Of a DNA stretch of 11,044 nt, positions 4,498 through 10,581 are shown piece after piece (positions within the stretch are counted from its first letter, which is position 1; each line of letters starts with the position of its first letter). The notes beneath the pieces are model-generated. The model was not told the origin of the DNA. It saw nothing but the letters and a program-made list of their open reading frames with translations, and did no database searches. The position numbers were made by a program, and so were the translations under genes. This DNA is from an uncultured Clostridia bacterium. Its GTDB lineage: Bacteria; Bacillota; Clostridia; Christensenellales; Borkfalkiaceae. The DNA lies in NCBI GenBank assembly GCA_947630775.1, contig CANRIY010000049.1:1-11044 (forward strand). Direction: 5' to 3'.

Positions 4498-4600
4498 CGT
4501 TCATTTCTTTTCGAAGTCCCCCCATCCGTCACGGCTACGCCGTGCCACCCTCCCCCCCAAAGGGGTAGGGCTTGGGGACGAGCAAAGAAATGAACGAAAT
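4498..4600. repeat. Repeat module 1, copy B, enclosed by 13-bp inverted repeats and abutting the secY stop
   Basis: cgttcatttcttt (4498–4510) and aaagaaatgaacg (4584–4596) are perfect 13-bp inverted repeats. They flank a module-1 copy: cacggc-tac-gccgtg (4530–4544) followed by an imperfect C-rich/G-rich stem (4548–4570). The right end continues as cgaaat and reaches the first base of the secY stop codon complement. The right boundary matches the sequence beside infA (2399–2418). The layout of terminal inverted repeats around a hairpin core of about 70 bp is MITE-like. Confidence 0.6.
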
Positions 4601-5934
4601 TACTTCAGGAACCCCTTGTAGTTCTTCATCATGATCTGAGACTGCAGCTGCTTATCAAACTCGAGCGCAACCTCGACGACGATGAGGATACCTGTCGTAG
4701 AGAACACGTTCACGAGGTCCTGCCCTGCCCATGCGAATGCAATGGAAGGGATGAACGCCATGAGCGTCAGGAAGATCGCACCGAACAGCGTAATGCGCTT
4801 GTTGATCTTGTTGAGATACTGCGCCGTGGGCTTCCCGGGACGGATCCCCTGGATAAAGCCGCCGTTCTGCTGGATGTTCCGCGCCACGTCCTCGGGATTG
4901 AACTGGATCTGCGCGTAGAAGAATGCAAACGCGAAGATGAGGACTGCCAAGACGAGAATGTACCATACGGTACCGCTCGAGAAGTTCGCACTCCACCATT
5001 CGAGCGCGCCGCTCCATGCGGGCACGAGGCTCATGAGCATGGACGGGAAGGAAATGATCGCGAACGCGAAGATGAGGGGCATGACGCCGCCGCCCGTGAT
5101 CTTCATGGGGATCACGGAGGACTGCCCGCCGTACATCTTGGTGCCGCGCACCTGCTTTGCGTACTGCACGGGGATCTTTCTCTCCGCGAGGTCGACATAG
5201 ACGACCGCGAAGAAGATGACGATCGCAAGAACGATGAAGAGCGCGATGTTCCAAAGCTGGTTGATGTCCTGCGTGACGCCTTCGCCGATCCCGAACGCAA
5301 CCTTGAACTTCTCGACGATGGCGATGCCTGCCGTGGAGATGATACCGACGAAGATGATGAGCGAAATGCCGTTGCCCACGCCGAAGTCGGTGATGCGTTC
5401 GCCGAGCCACATGACGATGCATGCGCCCGCCGTATAGACGACAGTCATGAAGATGCCCGCAAGCCATGCCTGCCCGAAGAAGAGATTGGTCTGGATCGCG
5501 CCCGTTGCCCCGGCGTTCGTCGTGGTGGCATTCTGCCCGAAGAGGACGATGATGCCGACGGACTGGACGACCGCGAGAACGATCGTGATGATCCTTGTGA
5601 GGTTGGTGATCTTTTTGGTCCCTTCCTCGCCTTGCTTGCTCCACCTCTCAAGGGCGGGAATGCCGACCGTGAGCAGCTGGACGATAATGGACGCGTTGAT
5701 GTACGGCCCGATCCCAAGCGCAAAAAGCGTACCGTTCTGGAGCGCTTCCCCCGTGACGCCGCTCATGAGAGCGAGGAAGTCGTTGCCTGTGATCGCAGTC
5801 TCGAAGGAGCTGCGGACAAGGCCGGGAACGGGGATATAGCAACCCAAACGGAAGATGAAGAGAAGCAGCAGCGTCAACAGCAGCTTCTTTCGGATATCCT
5901 TATTGCGAAAGGCGTTTTTTATCGTTTCAAACAT
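4600..5934 (-). CDS. secY: Protein translocase channel subunit SecY
   Basis: SecY is the pore of the SecYEG channel in the cytoplasmic membrane. It receives secretory proteins from SecA and membrane proteins from ribosome–SRP complexes. The 444-residue protein has a short cytosolic N-terminus, the first membrane helix at about 17–37 and ten hydrophobic segments in all. Conserved blocks include GIGPYINASIIVQLL (74–88), ERITDFGVGNGISLIIF (179–195), AERKIPVQYAKQ (250–261, cytosolic loop bound by SecA and ribosome) and NPEDVARN…FIQGIRPGKPT (346–370). The usual FIPGIRPG has Gln for Pro at 362. ATG at 5934 follows AAGGAG by 7 nt, 31 nt after rplO. It ends the tight spc block; repeats begin exactly at its stop codon. 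Confidence 0.98.
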   Translation of the reverse strand: MFETIKNAFRNKDIRKKLLLTLLLLFIFRLGCYIPVPGLVRSSFETAITGNDFLALMSGVTGEALQNGTLFALGIGPYINASIIVQLLTVGIPALERWSKQGEEGTKKITNLTRIITIVLAVVQSVGIIVLFGQNATTTNAGATGAIQTNLFFGQAWLAGIFMTVVYTAGACIVMWLGERITDFGVGNGISLIIFVGIISTAGIAIVEKFKVAFGIGEGVTQDINQLWNIALFIVLAIVIFFAVVYVDLAERKIPVQYAKQVRGTKMYGGQSSVIPMKITGGGVMPLIFAFAIISFPSMLMSLVPAWSGALEWWSANFSSGTVWYILVLAVLIFAFAFFYAQIQFNPEDVARNIQQNGGFIQGIRPGKPTAQYLNKINKRITLFGAIFLTLMAFIPSIAFAWAGQDLVNVFSTTGILIVVEVALEFDKQLQSQIMMKNYKGFLK

Positions 5935-5965
5935 AGTTGACTCCTTTCTGCACCGGGTGAAACAC

Positions 5966-6415
5966 TCAGCCGATGACTTCTGCCGTGCCGCCCGCCTTCT
6001 CGATGGCTTCTTTTGCAGCCGCGGAATACTTCGCCGCGCGGACGGTGAGTTTGACGGAGAGCTCCCCGCCGCCGAGTACTTTCAGACCGACGTTGTTCTT
6101 GACTTCCTTTGCAAGTCCGTTTTCAAGAACAAAACCGAGGTCGACGACCGTACCCTCGGACAGATCGTTGAGCCTGTCGAGGTTGACGATGACGTACTCT
6201 TTTCTCCATTTGTTGTTGAAGCCGCGCTTGGGCACCCTGCGCGCGATGGGCATCTGGCCGCCTTCGAAGCCCGGCCTTACGCCGCCGCCCGAACGCGCCC
6301 ACTGGCCCTTGTGGCCCTTGCCGCTCGTCTTGCCGAGGCCCGAACCGATGCCGCGCCCGAGACGCTTTGCGGGAGTTCTTGACCCCTCTCTGGGGGTTAA
6401 TGTATCGATTCTCAT
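5966..6415 (-). CDS. rplO: 50S ribosomal protein L15
   Basis: L15 binds 23S rRNA late in 50S assembly, with a long extended N-terminal arm reaching into the rRNA. The 149-residue product begins MRIDTLTPREGSRTPAKR and has the glycine-rich motif GRGIGSGLGKTSGKGHKGQ (20–38), then GFEGGQMPIARRVPKRGF (49–66), and a globular C-terminal half. The open frame extends upstream to 6685, but the start at 6415 is correct: MRIDTL is the family N-terminus, TAAGGAG lies just upstream, and the upstream part overlaps rpmD and rpsE in another frame. It lies 10 nt after rpmD and 31 nt before secY, the standard rpmD-rplO-secY order. Confidence 0.97.
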   Translation of the reverse strand: MRIDTLTPREGSRTPAKRLGRGIGSGLGKTSGKGHKGQWARSGGGVRPGFEGGQMPIARRVPKRGFNNKWRKEYVIVNLDRLNDLSEGTVVDLGFVLENGLAKEVKNNVGLKVLGGGELSVKLTVRAAKYSAAAKEAIEKAGGTAEVIG

Positions 6416-6425
6416 AGCTGTCTCC

Positions 6426-6605
6426 TTAAACGCTCTCCACCTTGACGAGGTGACCCACCTTTTTGATCTGCCCCATGGTTGCGGGCGTATCTTCAAGGAT
6501 GTTGGACGAACGGATCTTTTTGAGCCCGAGCGCCGCGACCGTCGCTTTGACGGATTGGATTTCCCCGATGGTGCTCTTGACGAGCGTAACTTTGATCTTT
6601 GCCAT
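6426..6605 (-). CDS. rpmD: 50S ribosomal protein L30
   Basis: L30 is a small 50S protein that contacts 23S rRNA domains near the subunit surface. The frame from ATG at 6605 gives 59 residues, starting MAKIKVTLVKSTIGEIQSVK and including ATVAALGLKKIRSSNILED and the typical end GQIKKVGHLVKVESV, then TAA. This is a complete ferredoxin-like L30 of normal bacterial length. The start is 12 nt after the rpsE stop, and that TGA is part of the TGAGGAGG ribosome binding site. The rpmD stop in turn is fused to the rplO Shine-Dalgarno sequence. Position between rpsE and rplO is canonical. Confidence 0.97.
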   Translation of the reverse strand: MAKIKVTLVKSTIGEIQSVKATVAALGLKKIRSSNILEDTPATMGQIKKVGHLVKVESV

Positions 6606-6617
6606 CTTTGTGCCTCC

Positions 6618-7133
6618 TCAGATGATTTCCTCGACGGTCTTGCCGCGGAGCGCCGCGATCTCTTCCGCGGTCCTGAGCTCCGCAAGCCCAGCGATGGTCG
6701 CCTTCACGCAGTTGACGGGGTTTTGCGTCCCGTGGGACTTCGTCCTGATATTCTTGATGCCCGCGGCCTCCATGACCGCACGCACGGGACCGCCCGCAAT
6801 GACGCCGGTACCTTCGGCGGCGGGAAGCATGAGCACCGCGCCCTTTCCGAACCGTCCGAGCACTTCGTGAGGAATGGTCGTTTCGACGATCGGAACATTG
6901 ATCATGTTCTTCTTGGCGGCCTGCGTCGCCTTCTCGATCGCTTCGGGGACTTCCTTGCTCTTGCCCTGGCCCAAGCCTACCTTGCCGTTGCCGTCGCCCA
7001 CGACGACGAGCGCCGCAAAACGCATATTCTTGCCGCCCTTGACGGTTTTCGAAACGCGGTTGATGCCGATGGTCTTCTTGATGAGACCGTCGTCCTGTTC
7101 CTGCCTTCTCTGAGGTCTGTTCTCTCTTGCCAT
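6618..7133 (-). CDS. rpsE: 30S ribosomal protein S5
   Basis: S5 lies near the decoding centre and mRNA entry channel, affects accuracy, and is the classical site of spectinomycin-resistance changes. The 171-residue protein has a basic N-terminus, the N-terminal double-stranded-RNA-binding-type domain (about 16–79) with the loop VKGGKNMRFAALVVVGDGNG (31–50) and GKVGLGQGKSKEV (50–62), and the C-terminal domain with IPHEVLGRFGKGAVLMLPA (87–105) and GTGVIAGGPVRAVMEAAGI (108–126). The loop usually changed in spectinomycin resistance (around GGKNMRF) looks wild-type in length. ATG at 7133 follows GGAGGAG; the gap to rplR is 16 nt. Confidence 0.98.
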   Translation of the reverse strand: MARENRPQRRQEQDDGLIKKTIGINRVSKTVKGGKNMRFAALVVVGDGNGKVGLGQGKSKEVPEAIEKATQAAKKNMINVPIVETTIPHEVLGRFGKGAVLMLPAAEGTGVIAGGPVRAVMEAAGIKNIRTKSHGTQNPVNCVKATIAGLAELRTAEEIAALRGKTVEEII

Positions 7134-7149
7134 TTGTTCCTCTCCTCCG

Positions 7150-7518
7150 TCAGAAATTCAGTCCGGCTTCGCGTGCGCCGTCCGCGAGCGCCTGTACGCG
7201 CCCGGTGTAGTGATAGCCGCCTCTGTCGAACACGACGTCCGTGATCCCCGCGTTCTTCGCGCGTTCGCCCGCGATCTTGCCGACGATCTTTGCGGCTTCC
7301 GTCTTGGTCTTGCCGGCGATCTCGCTCTTTACCGCCCCTTCCAGCGTGGAAGCGGACGCGAGCGTCTTGCCGTTGACGTCGTCGATGAACTGCACATAGA
7401 TGTTCTTCGTGCTCCTGTATACGGAGAGACGGGGGCATTCGGGAGTCCCGGAAACGTTTTTCCGGACGCGGGCGTGACGACGCTGTCTTACTTGATTTTT
7501 ATCTACTTTATTGATCAT
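7150..7518 (-). CDS. rplR: 50S ribosomal protein L18
   Basis: L18 binds 5S rRNA together with L5 and attaches it to the 50S central protuberance. The 122-residue protein has a basic N-terminal arm (residues 1–21, many Arg/Lys), RLSVYRSTKNIYVQFIDD (30–47) and the diagnostic C-terminal FDRGGYHYTGRVQALADGA (97–115) ending REAGLNF. ATG at 7518 is preceded by TAAAGGAG, where the rplF stop is part of the ribosome binding site. Order rplF-rplR-rpsE is standard. Length is typical for Gram-positive L18. Confidence 0.98.
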   Translation of the reverse strand: MINKVDKNQVRQRRHARVRKNVSGTPECPRLSVYRSTKNIYVQFIDDVNGKTLASASTLEGAVKSEIAGKTKTEAAKIVGKIAGERAKNAGITDVVFDRGGYHYTGRVQALADGAREAGLNF

Positions 7519-7531
7519 GTTTCACGCTCCT

Positions 7532-8080
7532 TTACTTCTTGCCCTTGCCCGAAGTCTTACCTTCCTTATGCTCGACATGCTCGCCCTTGTAGCGGATGCC
7601 GTAGCCGTGATAGGGCTCAGGCTTGCGGATGGATCTGAGATCCGCCGCGACCTGTCCGACCTTCACCTTGTCGATCCCGCTGACGGTGACTTCCGTCGCC
7701 GTGGGGCATGCGATCACGATGCCCTCGGGCTGTTCGACCTCGACGGGATGGGAATAGCCGACGTTGAGAACGAGCTTATTGCCCTGCATCGCCGCCTTCC
7801 AGCCGACGCCCTTGATTTCGAGCGAACGGACGAAGCCCTCCGAAACGCCCTTCACCATGTCGGCGATGAGCGCGCGGTAAAGCCCGTGCAGCGCGTTGGT
7901 CTCCGTGCTCTCGTCCAGCGCAAGGACGTGCATATTGACGCCCTCGTGCTTGATGTCGATATTGCCTTTGACTTCCCGCGTGAGCTGACCTTTGGGTCCC
8001 TTGACCGTGACGACGCCGTTTTCAAATTCCACGGAGACGCCTGCGGGAACGGGAATGATCTTCTTACCGATTCTTGACAT
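7532..8080 (-). CDS. rplF: 50S ribosomal protein L6
   Basis: L6 binds 23S rRNA near the sarcin-ricin loop and stalk base, where elongation factors dock. The 182-residue protein is two tandem alpha/beta repeats. It begins MSRIGKKIIPVPAGVSVEFE, has VKGPKGQLTREV (26–37), GVSEGFVRSLEIKGVGWKA (78–96), LVLNVGYSHPV (103–113) and the family signature RKPEPYHGYGIRYKGE (152–167). ATG at 8080 follows a TAAGGAGGG in which the rpsH stop joins the Shine-Dalgarno sequence. The C-terminal end GKTSGKGKK is basic as usual. Confidence 0.98.
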   Translation of the reverse strand: MSRIGKKIIPVPAGVSVEFENGVVTVKGPKGQLTREVKGNIDIKHEGVNMHVLALDESTETNALHGLYRALIADMVKGVSEGFVRSLEIKGVGWKAAMQGNKLVLNVGYSHPVEVEQPEGIVIACPTATEVTVSGIDKVKVGQVAADLRSIRKPEPYHGYGIRYKGEHVEHKEGKTSGKGKK

Positions 8081-8092
8081 ACCGCTCCCTCC

Positions 8093-8485
8093 TTACCAAA
8101 CGTAGCAGAGCACTTCGCCGCCGACGTTCTGCGCCTTTGCCTGCTTATCCGTCAAGATGCCTTTGTTCGTGGAGACGATCGCGATGCCGTATCCGCCGAG
8201 CACTTTGGGCATGTTGTCTGCGCCGCTGTAAGTGCGGAGCCCCGGTTTGGAGACTCTTTGGAGCCCGCTGATGACGGACTTGTGCGAATCGGTGTATTTG
8301 AGCGTAACGACGAGCTTGCCGTTGTGATCGTCCTCAACGAGCTTGACGTCCTTGACATACCCCTCTTTGAGGAGAATGTCTGCGATCGCCTTTTTCATGT
8401 TGGAGGAAGGGATCTCGACGGTCTCCTTCTTCACCATGAGTGCGTTTCTGATTCTTGTGAGCATATCTGCGATGGGATCTGTCAT
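8093..8485 (-). CDS. rpsH: 30S ribosomal protein S8
   Basis: S8 is a primary binder of 16S rRNA helix 21 and, in E. coli, the translational repressor of the spc operon. The 130-residue protein starts MTDPIADMLTRIRNALMVKK and ends with the conserved STNKGILTDKQA (105–116) and GGEVLCYVW (122–130). The open frame continues upstream to 8557, but the start at 8485 is set by the family N-terminus and by TAAGGAGG just before it; the extra residues overlap rpsN. I looked for an S8-like repressor site around rplE (the E. coli target lies near its start) but cannot identify one by eye. Confidence 0.97.
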   Translation of the reverse strand: MTDPIADMLTRIRNALMVKKETVEIPSSNMKKAIADILLKEGYVKDVKLVEDDHNGKLVVTLKYTDSHKSVISGLQRVSKPGLRTYSGADNMPKVLGGYGIAIVSTNKGILTDKQAKAQNVGGEVLCYVW

Positions 8486-8496
8486 CTTGCGCCTCC

Positions 8497-8682
8497 TTAC
8501 CAGCTCGATTTCTTGACGCCGGGGATCTGCCCCTTGTACGCAAGATTTCTGAAACAAATACGGCAGACGCCGTACTTGCGGAGCACCGCGTGCGGTCTCC
8601 CGCAGATCGAACAGCGCGTATAGGCGCGCGTCGAGAACTTGGGCTCACGTTGCTGTTTATTGATCATTGATTTCTTCGCCAT
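8497..8682 (-). CDS. rpsN: 30S ribosomal protein S14, type Z (zinc)
   Basis: S14 is a head protein of the 30S subunit, needed late in assembly. The 61-residue length and C24, C27, C40 and C43 (C-x2-C-x12-C-x2-C) define the short zinc form (often called rpsZ or rpsN1), as in most Gram-positive bacteria, rather than the 100-residue zinc-free form. The sequence has YTRCSICGRPHAVLRKYGVCRICFR in the middle and ends GQIPGVKKSSW, as usual. The start at 8682 lies 10 nt after the rplE stop; the ribosome binding site GTGAGGAAG is weaker than its neighbours. Zinc forms often have a zinc-free paralogue elsewhere in the genome. Confidence 0.98.
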   Translation of the reverse strand: MAKKSMINKQQREPKFSTRAYTRCSICGRPHAVLRKYGVCRICFRNLAYKGQIPGVKKSSW

Positions 8683-8692
8683 GTCTTCTTCC

Positions 8693-9280
8693 TCACTTCT
8701 TGAAGGGCATTCCGAGGAGCCTCAGGAGCTCTCTCGCTTCCTCGTCCGTCTGCGCCGTCGTGACGATGCAGACGTCCATGCCGCGGATCTTCTCGACCTG
8801 ATCGTAGGTGATCTCGGGGAAGATCAGCTGCTCTTTGAGTCCCAAGGCATAGTTGCCTCTGCCGTCGAACGCCTTGTCCGACACGCCGCGGAAGTCGCGG
8901 ACGCGGGGAAGCGCGATGGATACGAGCTTATCGTAGAAGTCGTACATCCTTCTGCCGCGGAGCGTCACTTTGAGCCCGATGTTCATGCCCTCGCGGAGCT
9001 TGAAGTTCGCAACGGACTTGGTCGCCTTGCGGTAGACGGGTTTCTGCCCTGTGATCTGGGTAAGTTCCTTCTCCACCGTCTGCATGGACTTCTGGTTGTC
9101 TTTGATGTCGCCGAGGCCCGTATTTACGACGATCTTTTCGATCTTCGGGACCTGCATGACCGACTTATACCCGAATTTCTTTTGAAGCGCGGGGACGACC
9201 TCGGTCTCGTAATAGACCTTGACCCTGCTCGGTTCGAGGGCGACGGGCGCTGTCTCTTTCTTTTCAACTTTCTTTGCCAT
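8693..9280 (-). CDS. rplE: 50S ribosomal protein L5 (with N-terminal extension)
   Basis: L5 binds 5S rRNA in the central protuberance, bridges to S13 and contacts P-site tRNA. The 195-residue protein has MQVPKIEKIVVNTGLGD (42–58), ITGQKPVYRKATKSVANFKLR (76–96), GLKVTLRGRRMYDFYDKL (102–119) and YALGLKEQLIFPEI (144–157), all diagnostic. It is about 15 residues longer than the usual 179–180. The extra part is a charged N-terminus (MAKKVEKKETAPVALEPSR) before the normal starting region VYYETEVVPAL. The start at 9280 is supported by GGAGG about 9 nt upstream, and no better in-frame start with a ribosome binding site exists downstream. The stop is part of the rpsN ribosome binding site. Confidence 0.97.
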   Translation of the reverse strand: MAKKVEKKETAPVALEPSRVKVYYETEVVPALQKKFGYKSVMQVPKIEKIVVNTGLGDIKDNQKSMQTVEKELTQITGQKPVYRKATKSVANFKLREGMNIGLKVTLRGRRMYDFYDKLVSIALPRVRDFRGVSDKAFDGRGNYALGLKEQLIFPEITYDQVEKIRGMDVCIVTTAQTDEEARELLRLLGMPFKK

Positions 9281-9299
9281 GATTTATTCCTCCGCCCGC

Positions 9300-9725
9300 T
9301 CAGTCCTTTTTCTCTTCCGCCGCTTTCTGGCTGCGCTTTCTCGTACGCTTCTTGGGAGCTTCCTCCTCCACGACGGGCGCCGCCTTCTTGCTCTTCTTCG
9401 CCGCGCCGGTATCGAGCGGCTTGCCGCAGCCGTCCTTGCCGCCGTGGATCCTCAGCTTCTTGCCGTCCACGATTGCATGATAGACGCGCGTAGGCTTGTT
9501 GCATGCGGGGCAAACGACCATGACGTTGGACGCGTCGATGTACGATTCCTCGTTGACGATCCTGCTCGTCTCGTTCGCCTTTCTCGCTTTTTCGTGCTTG
9601 GAGACCATGTTGACGCCCTCGACGATGACTCTGCCCGTCTTGGGATCGGTTTTGAGCACTTTGCCCTGCTTTCCCTTGTATTTGCCCGTGATCACGAGCA
9701 CATTATCGTTTAATTTTACGTTCAT
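9300..9725 (-). CDS. rplX: 50S ribosomal protein L24 (with charged C-terminal tail)
   Basis: L24 is an assembly-initiator protein that binds the 5' region of 23S rRNA and lies near the exit tunnel. The KOW motif is at about 5–32 (NDNVLVITGKYKGKQGKVLK), followed by VIVEGVNMVSKHEKA (34–48) and VMVVCPACNKPTRV (68–81). The family usually ends near residue 102–110. This protein has 141 residues, with about 35 extra (107–141) rich in Lys, Ala, Glu and Arg and probably disordered. C72 and C75, with C100 further on, may be metal ligands as in some other L24 proteins. ATG at 9725 is preceded by TAAGGAGG fused to the rplN stop. No frameshift explains the tail; it ends in TGA before a 19-nt gap to rplE. 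Confidence 0.97.
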   Translation of the reverse strand: MNVKLNDNVLVITGKYKGKQGKVLKTDPKTGRVIVEGVNMVSKHEKARKANETSRIVNEESYIDASNVMVVCPACNKPTRVYHAIVDGKKLRIHGGKDGCGKPLDTGAAKKSKKAAPVVEEEAPKKRTRKRSQKAAEEKKD

Positions 9726-9736
9726 CGGTCGCCTCC

Positions 9737-10105
9737 TTACAGAACCTCGGGAGCGAGCGAGATGATACGCATGTAATCCTTCTCTCTCAGCTCTCTTGCG
9801 ATGGGCCCGAAGATACGCGTGCCCTTGGGCTGTTTCTGCGCGTCGATGATGACTGCCGCATTGTCGTCAAAACGGATATATGTTCCGTCCGGACGGCGGA
9901 TCCCCTTTGCGCTCCGCACGATGACCGCCTTCACGACGTCGCCCTTCTTGACGGCCCCGCCGGGCGTCGCCGTCTTGACGCTCGCCACGATGATGTCGCC
10001 GATGTTGCCCGTCCGTCTGAAAGAGCCGCCGAGAACACGGATGCACATGAGTTCCTTCGCGCCCGAATTGTCCGCTGCCTTTAATCTTGTTTGAGGTTGT
10101 ATCAT
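9737..10105 (-). CDS. rplN: 50S ribosomal protein L14
   Basis: L14 sits at the subunit interface, forms bridges to 16S rRNA, and is the docking site of the silencing factor RsfS. The 122-residue length is invariant in bacteria. Conserved parts are MIQPQTRLKAADNSGAKELM (1–20), CIRVLGGSFRRTGNIGDIIV (21–40), GDVVKAVIVRSAKGIRR (55–71), IRFDDNAAVIID (77–88) and GTRIFGPIARELRE (95–108). ATG at 10105 follows GGGAGG; the start is 18 nt after the rpsQ stop. It is followed by rplX as usual. Confidence 0.98.
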   Translation of the reverse strand: MIQPQTRLKAADNSGAKELMCIRVLGGSFRRTGNIGDIIVASVKTATPGGAVKKGDVVKAVIVRSAKGIRRPDGTYIRFDDNAAVIIDAQKQPKGTRIFGPIARELREKDYMRIISLAPEVL

Positions 10106-10123
10106 TTCCGTTGTCCTCCCGCC

Positions 10124-10378
10124 TTACTTCGCCTTCTCGACGATCTCGGCGACGCGCCAGTTCTTGTCTTTCGAGAGCTTCCTCGTCTCGACGATGCGGA
10201 CGGTGTCGCCCTCGACGCAGGAATTTTCCTCGTCGTGCGCCTTGAAGCGCTTCGTACGCGTGATCGTCTTCTTGTAGACGGGGTGCTTGCGCTTCTCCGT
10301 CACCGCGACGACGACCGTTTTATCCATTTTGTCGGAAACCACGATGCCGACTCTTTCTTTTCTGAGATTTCTTTCCAT
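10124..10378 (-). CDS. rpsQ: 30S ribosomal protein S17
   Basis: S17 is a primary 16S rRNA binder of the 30S body. The 84-residue OB-fold starts MERNLRKERVGIVVSDKMDK and continues TVVVAVTEKRKHPVYKK, KRFKAHDEENSCVEGDTVRI and VETRKLSKDKNWRVAEIVEK, all family-typical. The open frame extends upstream to 10450, but ATG at 10378 is chosen because the family N-terminus begins there and TAAGGAG (with the rpmC stop) lies just upstream. The extra upstream residues are a shadow of rpmC. Order rplP-rpmC-rpsQ-rplN is standard. Confidence 0.97.
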   Translation of the reverse strand: MERNLRKERVGIVVSDKMDKTVVVAVTEKRKHPVYKKTITRTKRFKAHDEENSCVEGDTVRIVETRKLSKDKNWRVAEIVEKAK

Positions 10379-10389
10379 GATTGCACTCC

Positions 10390-10581
10390 TTACGCCTTCG
10401 CCTGACGGGCACGGATCTCCGTGTTCACCCTTGCGATGTCCCGCTTGCACGTTCTGATCGACAGAGGATTTTCAAGCTGCCCGCTCGTATGGCGGAAACG
10501 CAGATTGAAGAGTTCGCTTTTGAGATCCTTCAGCTTCTTCTCGAGCTCGACGTCGGTCATGTTCTTGAATTCTCCTTTCAT
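10390..10581 (-). CDS. rpmC: 50S ribosomal protein L29
   Basis: L29 is a small helical-hairpin protein beside the exit tunnel, part of the platform used by trigger factor and SRP with L23. The 63-residue protein contains MTDVELEKKLKDLKSELFNL (8–27) and RFRHTSGQLENPLSIRTCKR (28–47). Its ATG at 10581 overlaps the rplP stop by one base (TGATG), so it is probably translated by termination–reinitiation, since the upstream ribosome binding site is poor. An AAAGGAG inside codons 2–4 precedes Met8, which might also act as a start. Alignment to family members beginning MKA…L…MTxEEL favours the longer form. Confidence 0.97.
   Translation of the reverse strand: MKGEFKNMTDVELEKKLKDLKSELFNLRFRHTSGQLENPLSIRTCKRDIARVNTEIRARQAKA

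Noticed and set aside
5973..7244. 423-codon open frame on the plus strand
   Set aside because: It lies antisense across rplO, rpmD, rpsE and part of rplR. Its translation is low-complexity Arg/Leu/Asp-rich sequence with no recognisable domain, as expected for the complement of GC-rich genes.
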